Below are positions 27,415 through 36,266 of a DNA stretch of 64,000 bases, piece after piece. A model generated the notes under the pieces. It worked only from the letters and a program-made list of their open reading frames with translations, was not told the origin of the DNA and made no database searches. The stretch lies in assembly GCF_014282005.1 (NCBI RefSeq), contig NZ_JACFTD010000007.1:124001-188000 (forward strand), given 5' to 3'. Made by a program: the position numbers and the translations under genes. The number at the start of each line of letters is the position of its first letter. Within the stretch, counting starts at the first letter, position 1. The DNA is from Sporosarcina sp. BP05. GTDB taxonomy: Bacteria > Bacillota > Bacilli > Bacillales_A > Planococcaceae.

Positions 27415-29411
27415 ATGCGGAAGTCAACTCCTTGCCCATCGATTTTCATCGCTTTTTTCTGTTTCTGCACGTTTTTTTCTTCCTCTATAAAGTTCTTAAA
27501 GAATACACCAGACAATTTATAGCCCGTTGACTCGAGTCCCTCTTTCAATCTTTCCTGAAGAGTTCCTCCTCCTATCGACTTAAGCGTCTCATCTGCATTA
27601 AAGACGGTGACCATCACGACCCTGTTCTGGACTTGCATGTCAATAATCGTCTTGTCAATCGAGTCGAGTTCGAGATAAAAAAGAATTCGTGCAAAGTCCG
27701 CATCAATCTTTCCATTCTTTTGCAGTTGTCCATTCCACTGCAATGTGGCATCGATACGTTTGCCAAAAAACTCCAGTGGAACTTGCATAATCAGTTGGTG
27801 TTGTACGCCGTTTTCCCCCGATTGGAGCAGTGGTCCATTCATCCTCGTGACGACCATTTCTGCCGCATCACGAAGAGCTGTCGAGACAGATGGGTCATGC
27901 ATAAGAGCAAGTAGTTGGGGTTTTAACGTTTCCGCAAGACGTCCGATATCAGGTTCTTTCCCCAGTAATCCCGCCTCATAATTGAGCCCGAATGAACGTA
28001 TGACTGTTTGCAGCGCATCTTTCACAGCTTTTCCATCAATCATTGAAGCAACGGCGACTTCTGCTACCTGCACCATTTTCTGGATAGCTGGGTTAGCAGA
28101 TTGTTCCGCCGTTCGCAGAAGCGCCGCCAACTTCTCAGTCCCTTGTTGACCAAGTAGGGCTAGCAATTGTTCTTTGGGACCTTCTGCTAAGGGACTAGCC
28201 TGGAAAGGAGCTGCAACTGCATTTTCAGCCGTTATCCGCGTAAATGCCTGACTGAACTCTTGAACGAACTTCGTTGGCGTTTGTGCAATCGGCTGTGCAT
28301 TTACGGCGCGGTCAATCATTGCCGCGAGCATCGTTTTCTGCTGTGTATTTGTCACCGGATCGGATGAAATCAAAGCTTTTAAATTTCCCAATGGGACCTT
28401 CTGTTGAGTTGGCGGAGCCTCTTCAATTTGCTTGAGCATTGTCAGCACCTGCTGCACAATCGGCGATGACACTGAAGACGCTTGGGGCGCGGTGGCGGCC
28501 TGCCTATTCATACTTGCGGGGTGAACGTTCTGCGGTCCTACCGGGATTGGTTGTGATGCTGGCAAAGCATTACTTGGACGTGCTGCGCCTTCTCCCAAAA
28601 TCAATGAAGCGAGCACTTGCGGTAGGTTTGCAAGAGACGTCCGTTCCGGTAAAACACCTTCACTTTTCAGCATTTGCAGGATAGCAAAACGTTCTTCTCC
28701 AGGCGCGGAACGATCCAGTAACGTGAGTAGAGATTGACCTAGTAATGCTCCCCCTGTCGCCTGCGCAAAGGGCCTAGCCATCTTCTCTAGCGCAGATAAA
28801 ATAGCATCTTTGGCTTGCGGCATGACCGTGTTATCCAGTGCCAATGCATTTCGCAACGAAGTCAAAACACTATGCAAACCTTCTTTCGTTTCGACTCCTA
28901 AAAGTGACCGAAAGATATTCTCAGTAAGCGGCAATTTCAGCTCAATCATCTTCTGAAGTGACGCAAGTGCTTCATTCCGTGCGGCTGGCGGTACGACCTT
29001 TAATAACGCTTCCGCCTCTAGCAAACTATCCCGCGTCATCGGAATTTTATTTTTCATGACGAACGCCAGCAATGCTTGCATTTCTGCCGTCTTTGGCAAC
29101 TGCATCGCGTCCATTAATCCGCCAAGTTGGCGTGCCTGTCCCTCTGTAGCTTGAAGGGGTCCTGAAATGATTTTCAGTTGCAATTCTGGCTTAACTGCAT
29201 TTACTTGAAAGTAGTAGGAGTCACCCGCTTTCATCGGGACTTCCAGTTTAGCGAATACCTTTTGTCCCCCAATTTGGACTTCAGCCATTTGCCCCGGAAA
29301 AAGCTGCTTAACCTGCCCATGGACCATTTGACCGTCATTCAAGGCCAGCGGTCTATTTGGAACGGCGCCCGCCCCCTGACTTGCCGATACTGCCGCAGTA
29401 GGAAAATTCAT
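27411..29411 (-). CDS. ylqG: YlqG, large FliK-like protein of unknown function
   Basis: This 666-residue protein has no signal peptide or membrane helix. It begins with a beta-rich segment (QMVHGQVKQLFPGQMAEVQI), has a helical, Leu/Ala/Gln-rich middle with a Pro/Ala-rich linker (about 280-315), and a conserved C-terminal domain. That domain (RILFYLELDSIDKTIIDMQV, then NRVVMVTVF, about 575-615) has the alternating pattern of the FliK hook-length-control fold. Its partner gene ylqH looks like the FlhB domain that FliK acts on. FliK relationship is an inference from pattern and pairing. It overlaps rnhB by 4 bases. Confidence 0.8.
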   Translation of the reverse strand: MNFPTAAVSASQGAGAVPNRPLALNDGQMVHGQVKQLFPGQMAEVQIGGQKVFAKLEVPMKAGDSYYFQVNAVKPELQLKIISGPLQATEGQARQLGGLMDAMQLPKTAEMQALLAFVMKNKIPMTRDSLLEAEALLKVVPPAARNEALASLQKMIELKLPLTENIFRSLLGVETKEGLHSVLTSLRNALALDNTVMPQAKDAILSALEKMARPFAQATGGALLGQSLLTLLDRSAPGEERFAILQMLKSEGVLPERTSLANLPQVLASLILGEGAARPSNALPASQPIPVGPQNVHPASMNRQAATAPQASSVSSPIVQQVLTMLKQIEEAPPTQQKVPLGNLKALISSDPVTNTQQKTMLAAMIDRAVNAQPIAQTPTKFVQEFSQAFTRITAENAVAAPFQASPLAEGPKEQLLALLGQQGTEKLAALLRTAEQSANPAIQKMVQVAEVAVASMIDGKAVKDALQTVIRSFGLNYEAGLLGKEPDIGRLAETLKPQLLALMHDPSVSTALRDAAEMVVTRMNGPLLQSGENGVQHQLIMQVPLEFFGKRIDATLQWNGQLQKNGKIDADFARILFYLELDSIDKTIIDMQVQNRVVMVTVFNADETLKSIGGGTLQERLKEGLESTGYKLSGVFFKNFIEEEKNVQKQKKAMKIDGQGVDFRI

Positions 29412-30190
29412 CGATTTCCCTTCCTCCCCTCCAACATTGATTTAACAGGCTCGAAAGTTATTCGGTGATGTACACACGGTCCATGTGTTTGAAGTGCTAG
29501 AACATGTTCCGCAGTCCCGTATCCCGCATTTTTCTTGAAATTATACATAGGAAAGTCGTTATGTAAATTATCCATAATGGCATCTCTTGTTGTTTTTGCA
29601 ATAATCGACGCAGCCGCCACAGCTAAACTAAACGAATCACCTTTAATGACCGATTCTGTAGGGCAATTTGTAGCGAGTTTCATGGCATCCGCAATGACGA
29701 AATCAGGATTGACAGTAAGCCCCTTTACTGCCTGTTCCATCGAATCCCTTGTTGCGGCATAAATATTCATACCATCAATCATATGGGCGGATTGAATATG
29801 TGCTGAATAAGCGATAGCGACGCTTTTTATTTGTTCTGCAAGCCGTTCCCGTTCTGCCTTTGATATAGCCTTAGAATCATCAAGACCAACAAGTTCCGGT
29901 GTTTCTCGCGGCAGGATAACCGCTGCAGTGACCACAGGACCCGCTAACGGCCCTCTCCCCGCTTCATCTACCCCTGCAATCAATGCTCCTTCAAACGGCG
30001 CAAACGACTTATCAAACGTTTCTTTCAGCATATGGTTGTATTCTATAGCTTTCTGCTTTTCATACTGGCGCTTCCAGCGACTAAGTGCATTTTGCACGCC
30101 AGTTCTTGAATCCCGTGCAAGCTCTTCCATCCAGAATTCCGGCTCTTTAACATGCGTCAGCCGTTCCGTAATTTCCTTTATCGTTTTCAA
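29408..30190 (-). CDS. rnhB: Ribonuclease HII
   Basis: RNase HII removes ribonucleotides and RNA from RNA-DNA hybrids. The protein has the catalytic GVDEAGRGPLAGPVVTAAVI, VGLDDSKAISKAER, the active-site Asp in VIADAMKL and the C-terminal FKKNAGYGTAEH. I prefer the TTG at 30190 (260 residues, MKTIKEITERL), 10 bases after GGAG and similar to the B. subtilis N-terminus. A GTG three codons earlier has no room for a ribosome binding site. An N-terminal helical extension of about 70 residues is normal in Bacillales. Confidence 0.96.
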   Translation of the reverse strand: MKTIKEITERLTHVKEPEFWMEELARDSRTGVQNALSRWKRQYEKQKAIEYNHMLKETFDKSFAPFEGALIAGVDEAGRGPLAGPVVTAAVILPRETPELVGLDDSKAISKAERERLAEQIKSVAIAYSAHIQSAHMIDGMNIYAATRDSMEQAVKGLTVNPDFVIADAMKLATNCPTESVIKGDSFSLAVAAASIIAKTTRDAIMDNLHNDFPMYNFKKNAGYGTAEHVLALQTHGPCVHHRITFEPVKSMLEGRKGNR

Positions 30191-30238
30191 TGCAATCACT
30201 CTCCATTAACAGACGACTTATCGATCCATCTCTTTGTT

Positions 30239-30268
30239 AGTATATCGGCTATCTTTGCCACTTTTCGA
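30239..30268 (-). promoter_or_regulatory. Candidate sigma-A promoter of rnhB-ylqG-ylqH
   Basis: TCGAAA (30263-30268) and TATACT (30239-30244) are 18 bases apart on the minus strand, just after the rbgA terminator and about 50 bases before rnhB. The -10 is good and the -35 is weak. Confidence 0.4.
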
Positions 30269-30282
30269 CTCCCATAAAAGAA

Positions 30283-30326
30283 AAGGCCGATTGCCGCGGA
30301 ATTAATTCCGTGCCGGCATCGGCCTA
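30283..30326 (-). terminator. Rho-independent terminator after rbgA
   Basis: Long arms AGGCCGAT and ATCGGCCT, continued by an inner GGAATTAATTCC palindrome, are followed on the minus strand by TTTTCTTTTA. The hairpin begins at the rbgA stop codon itself. Confidence 0.85.
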
Positions 30327-31187
30327 GTCATTTTGTGATTGTTCTGCTGTGAAGTCGAAGGTCAGTTTGCCAAGGTATTCGTTGCGAATATCACGGACAA
30401 CCAACTCTGCCACTTTGTCATAATCGATTTCTCCGCCGACAGTATATACTTTACGAAGTGAACCAATCTTTTCAAAAATCGGAAGGATTTCGTCGCCGAC
30501 AGTTGTTAGTCCATATCTGTCTGTCAGCCTAGCTGGATAATTTGCCTCTAGGAAACGAAGGCCATACACTGCCAAGTCTTCCATATTGACGATTTTATCC
30601 TTAATGGCGCCTGTCAGTGCAAGCTTAAAGCCAACTTCCTTATCCTCAAACTTAGGCCACAGAATACCTGGTGTGTCTAGAAGCTCTAGCTCTTTTTCAT
30701 ATTTAATCCATTGCTGGGCTTTTGTAACGCCTGGCGTATTACCAGTTTTGGCAATGTTTTTCTTTGCCAACCTGTTAATAAGTGTCGATTTACCAACGTT
30801 AGGAATCCCCACAATCATCGCACGCATCGCGCCTGGACGAATGCCTCTTGAACGCATCCTTTCCAACTTCGGCTCCAAAATCTCTTTCGCAGCTTTTATA
30901 ACAGTCTGAAGCCCCCTACCTTCAAATGAATTGATGGCAACTGCACGCATTCCTTGCGCTTCAAAATAGCGGATCCAGCGTGCTGTTTCCGTTTCATCCG
31001 CAAGGTCCATCTTGTTCAGGATAAGAAGTCTTGGTTTTTGATGAATGACTTCGTCAATCATCGGATTTCTAGAAGATAGTGGTAGCCTAGCATCGATTAA
31101 TTCAAAAACGATGTCAACAAGCTTCAGCTTTTCGGTTACTTCTCGGCGAGCTTTCGCCATATGTCCGGGAAACCATTGAATTGTCAT
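30324..31187 (-). CDS. rbgA: Ribosome biogenesis GTPase RbgA (YlqF)
   Basis: RbgA is a circularly permuted GTPase needed for late assembly of the 50S subunit. The 287-residue protein begins [20 protein letters not shown], and its GTPase motifs come in permuted order: G4 LNKMDLAD, then G1 [13 protein letters not shown]2 around [12 protein letters not shown], and G3 [12 protein letters not shown]-terminal ANTAR-like helical domain follows. The ATG has GGGAGG upstream. It follows lepB by 17 bases and is closed by its own terminator. Confidence 0.98.
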   Translation of the reverse strand: MTIQWFPGHMAKARREVTEKLKLVDIVFELIDARLPLSSRNPMIDEVIHQKPRLLILNKMDLADETETARWIRYFEAQGMRAVAINSFEGRGLQTVIKAAKEILEPKLERMRSRGIRPGAMRAMIVGIPNVGKSTLINRLAKKNIAKTGNTPGVTKAQQWIKYEKELELLDTPGILWPKFEDKEVGFKLALTGAIKDKIVNMEDLAVYGLRFLEANYPARLTDRYGLTTVGDEILPIFEKIGSLRKVYTVGGEIDYDKVAELVVRDIRNEYLGKLTFDFTAEQSQND

Positions 31188-31204
31188 GTTGTCAGTTCCT
31201 CCCG

Positions 31205-31765
31205 TCAGTTAATAATTCCAAAATCTTTAATCGGCCAGAAAACGACTTTTGTGCTACCAATGATTTCATCGATGGCAACAGCTCCAATATGTCTGGAGTC
31301 TTTACTCTTCCTTCTGTTATCGCCCATGACAAATACATGATCTGCCGGGACAGTTTTGCTACCGATTACCTCATCGAGTATGAAATCGCCGGTTAATGGG
31401 TTGTCTACGATTTCCCCTTTGTATTGATCAAGATAGGGCTCTTCGAATGGTTCTCCATTAACGTATAAAATGTCATCCCGATACTCTACTTCGTCGCCAG
31501 GAAGTCCAATTACCCTTTTTATGTAATCTTTTTCTTCAGGTGCATGGAACACAACAACATCAAACCGTTTTGGTTCTCCGATTGTATAACCAATCTTATT
31601 AACAATCATTCGATCACCGTTTTCGAGTGTAGGCATCATCGATACGCCATCGACAACGATTGGTGTAAAGAGGAAAACTCGGATGATTGCTGCAAGGCCG
31701 AATGCGATTAAAAGCGCCTTCACCCATTCCCATGTTTCGTTTTTCTTCTTCTTTTCATCATTCAT
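31205..31765 (-). CDS. lepB: Type I signal peptidase
   Basis: This membrane-bound peptidase removes signal peptides from secreted proteins. From ATG 31765 (GGAGG 8 bases upstream) the 186-residue protein has a short cytoplasmic N-terminus, one membrane anchor (about 15-35), and the catalytic Ser42 in [10 protein letters not shown]. The general-base Lys83 lies in [13 protein letters not shown], and the C-terminal box reads [18 protein letters not shown]. The Ser/Lys single-anchor form is typical of the prokaryotic-type SipS group. The gene lies between rplS and rbgA, not its position in B. subtilis. Confidence 0.97.
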   Translation of the reverse strand: MNDEKKKKNETWEWVKALLIAFGLAAIIRVFLFTPIVVDGVSMMPTLENGDRMIVNKIGYTIGEPKRFDVVVFHAPEEKDYIKRVIGLPGDEVEYRDDILYVNGEPFEEPYLDQYKGEIVDNPLTGDFILDEVIGSKTVPADHVFVMGDNRRKSKDSRHIGAVAIDEIIGSTKVVFWPIKDFGIIN

Positions 31766-31795
31766 TGGCAAGGCCTCCTGCTTACTACTGTCTTT

Positions 31796-31824
31796 ATTGT
31801 ACAGTCTATTTATTTTTGAGGCAA
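31796..31824 (-). promoter_or_regulatory. Sigma-A promoter of lepB-rbgA
   Basis: TTGCCT (31819-31824) and TACAAT (31796-31801) are separated by 17 bases on the minus strand. The -35 overlaps the T run of the rplS terminator, so lepB-rbgA begins a new transcript exactly where the previous one ends. Confidence 0.6.
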
Positions 31825-31853
31825 AAAGAAAGGAGGCCGTTTGTGGGCCTCCT
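31822..31853 (-). terminator. Rho-independent terminator after rplS
   Basis: An 8-bp GC-rich stem (AGGAGGCC with GGCCTCCT) with a 7-base loop is followed on the minus strand by TTCTTTTT. It starts a few bases after the rplS stop. Confidence 0.9.
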
Positions 31854-31860
31854 ACATTTT

Positions 31861-32205
31861 TTATCGTAGTTCTTTGATACGTGCAGCTTTTCCGCGTAAT
31901 TCGCGAAGGTAGTACAATTTCGCGCGACGTACTTTACCACGGCGTATTACTTCAAGTAATGTGATTTTCGGTGTGTTTACAGGGAATGTACGTTCAACAC
32001 CTACACCGTTGGAGATTTTACGGACTGTGAATGATTCACTGATTCCGCCTCCACGACGTGATATAACAATTCCTTCAAATAGCTGAATACGCTCGCGCGT
32101 TCCCTCTACGATTTTTACGTGCAAACGAACTGTATCTCCTGCACGGAAAGCTGGATGATCAGAACGAAGCTGATCTTTAGTGATTGCTGAAATAATATGT
32201 TGCAT
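31861..32205 (-). CDS. rplS: 50S ribosomal protein L19
   Basis: L19 lies at the interface of the two ribosomal subunits. From ATG 32205 (GGGAGA 8 bases upstream) the 114-residue protein has the family sequence [20 protein letters not shown] and [20 protein letters not shown], and ends [12 protein letters not shown]. The open frame extends 19 codons upstream, but those codons fall in the leader and do not look like L19. It closes the rpsP-trmD-rplS cluster with its own promoter and leader. Confidence 0.98.
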   Translation of the reverse strand: MQHIISAITKDQLRSDHPAFRAGDTVRLHVKIVEGTRERIQLFEGIVISRRGGGISESFTVRKISNGVGVERTFPVNTPKITLLEVIRRGKVRRAKLYYLRELRGKAARIKELR

Positions 32206-32290
32206 AGTTAATCTCTCCCTATCCTCAGGTGCTCTTACACTTCTTACCTTGCAGCGGAACATCTGTCAGTATGTACTTACATAGAAGCAC
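32206..32290 (-). promoter_or_regulatory. Candidate L19 autoregulatory mRNA leader
   Basis: Between the -10 element and rplS the minus-strand transcript would have about 85 bases. A closing stem pairs GTGCT with AGCAC around an internal segment holding GATGTTCCGCTGCAAGG, just before the ribosome binding site. L19 leaders are known in Bacillus (the L19_leader RNA family). I infer this one from position and foldability only; no covariance-model search was possible. Confidence 0.45.
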
Positions 32291-32297
32291 ATAGTAG

Positions 32298-32326
32298 ATA
32301 GTACCACAAATCGCAAGTCGTTGCAA
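32298..32326 (-). promoter_or_regulatory. Sigma-A promoter of rplS
   Basis: TTGCAA (32321-32326) and TACTAT (32298-32303) are separated by exactly 17 bases on the minus strand, directly after the trmD stop. This gives rplS a transcript independent of trmD. Confidence 0.6.
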
Positions 32327-32336
32327 GGTCATCTAC

Positions 32337-33077
32337 TTATTTGTTTTCTCGTTTTAATTGCTGGAGATACTTACGTTGATGTTCGGTAAGTGGTGCATCT
32401 TTCAGCAAATCTTTTCTGCGTTCGAATGTCCGAAGAAGCGACTGCTGTTCACGCCATTTATCAATTTCTGCATGATTGCCGGATAACAATACATCCGGTA
32501 CTTCCATTCCATTAAAATTGGATGGACGTGTGTATTGCGGATGTTCAAGCAATCCTGTCGAAAATGAATCGAGCACGGGAGAATCAGCATTACCAAGGAC
32601 ATTCGGCAACAGCCGGACAACACTGTCGATCACAGCCATCGCAGCGATCTCTCCACCCGTTAGAACGAAGTCTCCAATGGATAACTCATCAGTGACCAGA
32701 TACTGGCGTATACGCTCGTCGTAGCCCTCATAATGACCACATATGAACACGACATGTTCTTCAGCGGATAGTTCTTCCGCTTTCTTCTGTGTAAATCGTT
32801 CTCCCTGAGGACACATCAGAATGACACGCGGTGGTTTTTCAAGCCCTTCGGATATAGCTTCAACCGCTGCAAAGATCGGTTCAGGTTTAAGCACCATACC
32901 CGCTCCTCCGCCATAAGGATAATCGTCAACTTTACGATGCTTGCTCGTAGAATAATCACGGAAATCGGTTACACCAAATGTGACTGCACCGTTCGCCTGC
33001 GCCTTTTTCATGATCGAAGAATGAAGAACGCCTTCGAACATTTCCGGAAACAGTGAAAGCACATCGATTTTCATCAT
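32337..33077 (-). CDS. trmD: tRNA (guanine-37-N1)-methyltransferase TrmD
   Basis: TrmD methylates G37 next to the anticodon to prevent frameshifting. The 246-residue SPOUT enzyme has [20 protein letters not shown] at the N-terminus, the [20 protein letters not shown] segment, and the trefoil-knot AdoMet site ([33 protein letters not shown]). Its ATG overlaps the rimM stop by 4 bases. Confidence 0.98.
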   Translation of the reverse strand: MMKIDVLSLFPEMFEGVLHSSIMKKAQANGAVTFGVTDFRDYSTSKHRKVDDYPYGGGAGMVLKPEPIFAAVEAISEGLEKPPRVILMCPQGERFTQKKAEELSAEEHVVFICGHYEGYDERIRQYLVTDELSIGDFVLTGGEIAAMAVIDSVVRLLPNVLGNADSPVLDSFSTGLLEHPQYTRPSNFNGMEVPDVLLSGNHAEIDKWREQQSLLRTFERRKDLLKDAPLTEHQRKYLQQLKRENK

Positions 33078-33589
33078 GAAAGAAGTCCTTCCATCGGATC
33101 TATGATGATTTTCTTGCTAGCTATATCGACTTCTTTAACGATGTCTTCGATATAAGGAATGTAGTGAGGCTTGCCTTTTTCAGGCGTTACCGTCCATACA
33201 TCATTCGCACCGGTTTCAAGTATTTCAGTCACTTTACCTAGTTCGATGCCTTCAGTCGTGAACACTGTACAACCAACGATTTCGTGGTAGTAGAATTCAT
33301 TTTCATCCAAATCACCAAGTTGGTTTTCCGGTATCATGAAAATACCGTTACGATATTTTTCAACATCGTTAAGATTTGGATGATTTTCAAATGTTAACAA
33401 ATCAAAAGTCTTATGCTGACGATGACTTGCCACAGTTAAGTAAATAGGCGTTTTGCTGTCCGGCATGAACAAGGCAAGCTTGTTTCCGACCGTATAGCGT
33501 TCTTCCGGGAAATGAGTACGCGAGATAACACGGACTTCTCCACGAATACCGTGCGTATTAACAATTGTACCAACGTTGAACCATTGCAT
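33074..33589 (-). CDS. rimM: 16S rRNA processing / 30S maturation factor RimM
   Basis: RimM assists maturation of the 30S head. From ATG 33589 (AGGAAGGTG upstream) the 171-residue protein has the N-terminal beta barrel ([20 protein letters not shown]) and the C-terminal PRC barrel ([15 protein letters not shown] to [11 protein letters not shown]). The open frame continues upstream for 59 codons, but that part is translated repeat sequence and should not be included. In B. subtilis ylqD lies upstream; here a repeat replaces it. Confidence 0.97.
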   Translation of the reverse strand: MQWFNVGTIVNTHGIRGEVRVISRTHFPEERYTVGNKLALFMPDSKTPIYLTVASHRQHKTFDLLTFENHPNLNDVEKYRNGIFMIPENQLGDLDENEFYYHEIVGCTVFTTEGIELGKVTEILETGANDVWTVTPEKGKPHYIPYIEDIVKEVDIASKKIIIDPMEGLLS

Positions 33590-33613
33590 AAAAATCACAC
33601 CTTCCTTAATTTG

Positions 33614-33791
33614 AAAAGCGCAAGGCGCCATTACAACCGAACGCAGCCTTAGTTCGCGACGTCCTGTCGCAACGGCTGCATGACCCACTTCGTGTGGGTC
33701 CAAGCGCTGGAGGAATTGCTGGCAAAGGCGCTCTTTGCCTTTGCCAGCAATTCTGAAGCGACTCAAGGGGTTGCCGCCTGGAGCCTAGATA
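33614..33791. repeat. Palindromic repeat, C core joined to B core
   Basis: This 178-base unit lies between khpA and rimM. It begins GAAAAGCGCAAGGCGCC. The C part has two hairpins, GCGAC with GTCGC and ACCCAC with GTGGGT. The B part has an 18-bp stem made of GAATTGCTGGC/GCCAGCAATTC and AAAGGC/GCCTTT-type arms around GCTCT. The outer arms GGCGCC/GGCGCC-like close it. Elsewhere in the window the same positions carry different but still complementary arms. Confidence 0.85.
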
Positions 33792-33821
33792 CCACTGTAA
33801 GTAGTGAAATAATACTTTAAA

Positions 33822-33855
33822 CAAAAAAGGAAGGAACATAGGCTCCCTCCTTTTC
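33822..33855 (-). terminator. Rho-independent terminator after khpA
   Basis: On the minus strand AAAGGAGGGA pairs with TTCCTTCCTTT (one G-T pair) over a 7-base loop and is followed by a T run. It lies directly after the khpA stop and separates ffh-rpsP-khpA from rimM-trmD. Confidence 0.75.
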
Positions 33856-33859
33856 TGTA

Positions 33860-34093
33860 TCAATCTATAATATCGATGTAAACCTTCTTGCCATGGTGAC
33901 TGCCTGCTGCTGAGTAAACAATGGTGCGTATCGCTTTCGCAACACGTCCCTGCTTCCCGATAACTTTTCCCATATCTTCGGGATTTACAGATAGTTTATA
34001 GATGACACGATTATCGTGTTCATCCATCGCAATCCGAACATCCTCTGGATAATCGACTAACGGTTTAACGATTGTCTCAATCAGCTGCTTCAT
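33860..34093 (-). CDS. khpA: KH-domain RNA-binding protein KhpA (YlqC)
   Basis: KhpA is a small single-KH RNA-binding protein that partners KhpB in Gram-positives. From ATG 34093 (GGAGG about 7 bases upstream) the 77-residue protein carries the KH signature DMGKVIGKQGRVAKAIRTIV (residues about 40-59) and ends KKVYIDIID. It lies 15 bases after rpsP, as in B. subtilis ylqC. Confidence 0.96.
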   Translation of the reverse strand: MKQLIETIVKPLVDYPEDVRIAMDEHDNRVIYKLSVNPEDMGKVIGKQGRVAKAIRTIVYSAAGSHHGKKVYIDIID

Positions 34094-34108
34094 GTGCACC
34101 CCTCCTGA

Positions 34109-34381
34109 TTACTTACCGAGTTTAGCGTTATGGTATTTTTCCATGATGCCTTTGTCGGAAAACAGGTTACGGACAGTATCAGATGGTTTCGCACCCTCTT
34201 GAAGCCATTTAAGAGCTAGCTCTTCATTGATTTTTACTTCAGCTGGTTTTGTAAGCGGGTTGTAAGTACCAACCGTTTCGATTTGACGACCATCACGTGG
34301 TGAACGTGAATCTGCTACTACAATACGATAGAAAGGAGTTTTCTTTGCTCCCATACGTTTAAGACGAATTTTTACTGACAT
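34109..34381 (-). CDS. rpsP: 30S ribosomal protein S16
   Basis: S16 is an early-assembling 30S protein. The 90-residue product from ATG 34381 begins [20 protein letters not shown] and continues [20 protein letters not shown], the standard S16 sequence. A GTG four codons earlier lies inside the ribosome binding site region (GGAGGTG) and is rejected. It heads rpsP-khpA, with a possible promoter upstream. Confidence 0.99.
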   Translation of the reverse strand: MSVKIRLKRMGAKKTPFYRIVVADSRSPRDGRQIETVGTYNPLTKPAEVKINEELALKWLQEGAKPSDTVRNLFSDKGIMEKYHNAKLGK

Positions 34382-34419
34382 TTTTACTTGCACCTCCGAA
34401 TAGTTTCACACAAGATAGT

Positions 34420-34448
34420 ATATTATCAAGCTTTCTGTTGTTTGTAAA
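34420..34448 (-). promoter_or_regulatory. Candidate sigma-A promoter of rpsP
   Basis: TTTACA (34443-34448) and TAATAT (34420-34425) are 17 bases apart on the minus strand, in the 112-base gap between ffh and rpsP. The -35 is good and the -10 is mediocre. Confidence 0.4.
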
Positions 34449-34493
34449 GTGTTTTTTCTTAACACCTTGAATTTCTTTCAAAAATCCAGGATT

Positions 34494-35849
34494 TCATTTA
34501 AAAAATGAATCCAATCCAGGCATTTTCATCTTCTTTTTACCTTTTTGTTGCATGCCGGTCATTTGTTTGACCATTTTTTTCATGTCTTCGAATTGCTTAA
34601 GTAACCGATTGACATCTTGAATGGTTGTTCCTGACCCTTTTGCTATTCGCTTGCGACGATTTGCATTAATGATTTCAGGTGTATTGCGCTCCGCCGTAGT
34701 CATCGATTGGATGACTGCTTCAACGCGCCCCATTTGGCCTTCGTCAACCTTAGCATTTTCGAGACCTTTGATTTTATTGGCACCGGGCATCATTTTCAAA
34801 AGTTCGTCGAGTGGCCCCATCTTTTTGACTTGCTGAAGCTGTTCAAGGAAGTCGTCGAGTGTAAATGATTGCGTCAGAAGCTTTTGTTCAAGTTCCTTCG
34901 ACTTCTCTTCATCGACATTCTCCTGCGCTTTTTCGATGAGAGACATGACATCACCCATACCAAGAATTCGAGATGCCATACGTTCCGGATGAAACGGTTC
35001 AAGTGCATCCATCTTCTCGCCCATCCCGACAAATTTAATCGGTTTGTCTGTAACAGCACGAATGGAAAGCGCCGCTCCCCCCCGGGTATCCCCGTCGAGT
35101 TTCGTCAGGATAACGCCTGTTATTCCAACAGTATCATCGAAACTTTTAGCGACATTTACAGCATCCTGCCCAGTCATTGCATCAACAACAAGGAAGACTT
35201 CGTCAGGAGTACTAAGATCCCGAATATCCTTCAGTTCCTGCATCAGTAATTCATCAACATGCAGCCTTCCAGCTGTATCAATGATAACGACATCATGATG
35301 CTCTTTCTCCGCCTCTGCGAGCGCCTGGCGAACAATTTCAACAGGTGAAATGTCAGTTCCTAGTGCAAACACAGGCATTGTCAGTTGCTTACCGAGTGTT
35401 TCCAACTGCTGAATCGCAGCCGGTCTGTAAACGTCTGCTGCGACAAGAAGCGGCTTTTTATTGTGCCGCTTGCGAAGTACGCTTGCCAGTTTCCCCGTGG
35501 TTGTCGTTTTACCCGCACCTTGCAGACCTACCATCATAATGACAGTAGGTGATTTCCGTGCAAACTGGATTGGGTTCTGCTCGCCGCCCATTAGGTTTGT
35601 CAGTTCATCTTTAACGATTTTAACAACCTGTTGACCAGGCGTTAGACTCTTCATGACATCATGTCCGACTGCGCGTTCACTTACTGTTTTGACAAACTCT
35701 TTGACAACTTTCAAGTTAACGTCGGCTTCAATAAGCGCAAAACGTACTTCACGCATCATTTCCTTGACATCAGCTTCGTCAATTTTACCTTTGCCCCTAA
35801 TTTTCTGTAGCGTCCCTTGCAGGCGCTGGGCTAATCCTTCAAATGCCAT
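34494..35849 (-). CDS. ffh: Signal recognition particle protein Ffh
   Basis: Ffh is the SRP54 GTPase that binds signal sequences and 4.5S/6S RNA and delivers ribosomes to FtsY. The 451-residue protein has the NG domain with P-loop GLQGAGKTTTTGKL (from residue 108), DTAGRLHVDELLMQEL and TKLDGDTRGGAALS. The methionine-rich M domain follows (about 300-440), with the RNA-binding segment RIAKGSGTTIQDVNRLLKQF and a Lys/Met tail. It is preceded by ylxM and ftsY, as in B. subtilis. Confidence 0.99.
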   Translation of the reverse strand: MAFEGLAQRLQGTLQKIRGKGKIDEADVKEMMREVRFALIEADVNLKVVKEFVKTVSERAVGHDVMKSLTPGQQVVKIVKDELTNLMGGEQNPIQFARKSPTVIMMVGLQGAGKTTTTGKLASVLRKRHNKKPLLVAADVYRPAAIQQLETLGKQLTMPVFALGTDISPVEIVRQALAEAEKEHHDVVIIDTAGRLHVDELLMQELKDIRDLSTPDEVFLVVDAMTGQDAVNVAKSFDDTVGITGVILTKLDGDTRGGAALSIRAVTDKPIKFVGMGEKMDALEPFHPERMASRILGMGDVMSLIEKAQENVDEEKSKELEQKLLTQSFTLDDFLEQLQQVKKMGPLDELLKMMPGANKIKGLENAKVDEGQMGRVEAVIQSMTTAERNTPEIINANRRKRIAKGSGTTIQDVNRLLKQFEDMKKMVKQMTGMQQKGKKKMKMPGLDSFFK

Positions 35850-35861
35850 GCACAGAGCCTC

Positions 35862-36197
35862 CTACTCATGATTTCTTAACGCACTTAACAATTCTTTAAT
35901 TGTTTCCGATTTTTTATCTGTATCGGTTATGAGCTGCTCAAGATAATCTACAATTTCTGCTCGCTTCTGGAATTCCGAAAATAAATTCAACTTCATTTCA
36001 TAATCTTCGAGCATCGCTTCCGTCCGACGAACATTGTCATAGACAGCTTGACGCGATACGCCGTATTCACCAGCAATCTCACCGAGTGAAAGATCTTCTA
36101 GATAGTAAAGTTGCATGTACAGTCTTTGTTTATCCGTCAAAAGTGACTGATAAAAATCAAAGAGGAAGTTGATGCGTGTCGTTTTTGCAAGCGTCAT
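35862..36197 (-). CDS. ylxM: YlxM, helix-turn-helix protein of the SRP operon
   Basis: YlxM is a 111-residue sigma-factor-region-4-like protein encoded next to ffh in Gram-positives and linked to SRP-dependent secretion in some streptococci. The helix-turn-helix is clear: [20 protein letters not shown] followed by [17 protein letters not shown]. The C-terminal part is helical and charged. GGGGAGG precedes the ATG. It lies 12 bases before ffh. Confidence 0.95.
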   Translation of the reverse strand: MTLAKTTRINFLFDFYQSLLTDKQRLYMQLYYLEDLSLGEIAGEYGVSRQAVYDNVRRTEAMLEDYEMKLNLFSEFQKRAEIVDYLEQLITDTDKKSETIKELLSALRNHE

Positions 36198-36266
36198 ACG
36201 CTTTGCCTCCCCGCTATGTTCTTCCTAAGTCATCATAGTATGACAGCAACGTGCTGTCAAGTTGTT

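Noticed and set aside
33590-33766. 59-codon N-terminal extension of RimM
   Set aside because: The extension is repeat sequence. RimM homology and a good ribosome binding site begin at 33589.
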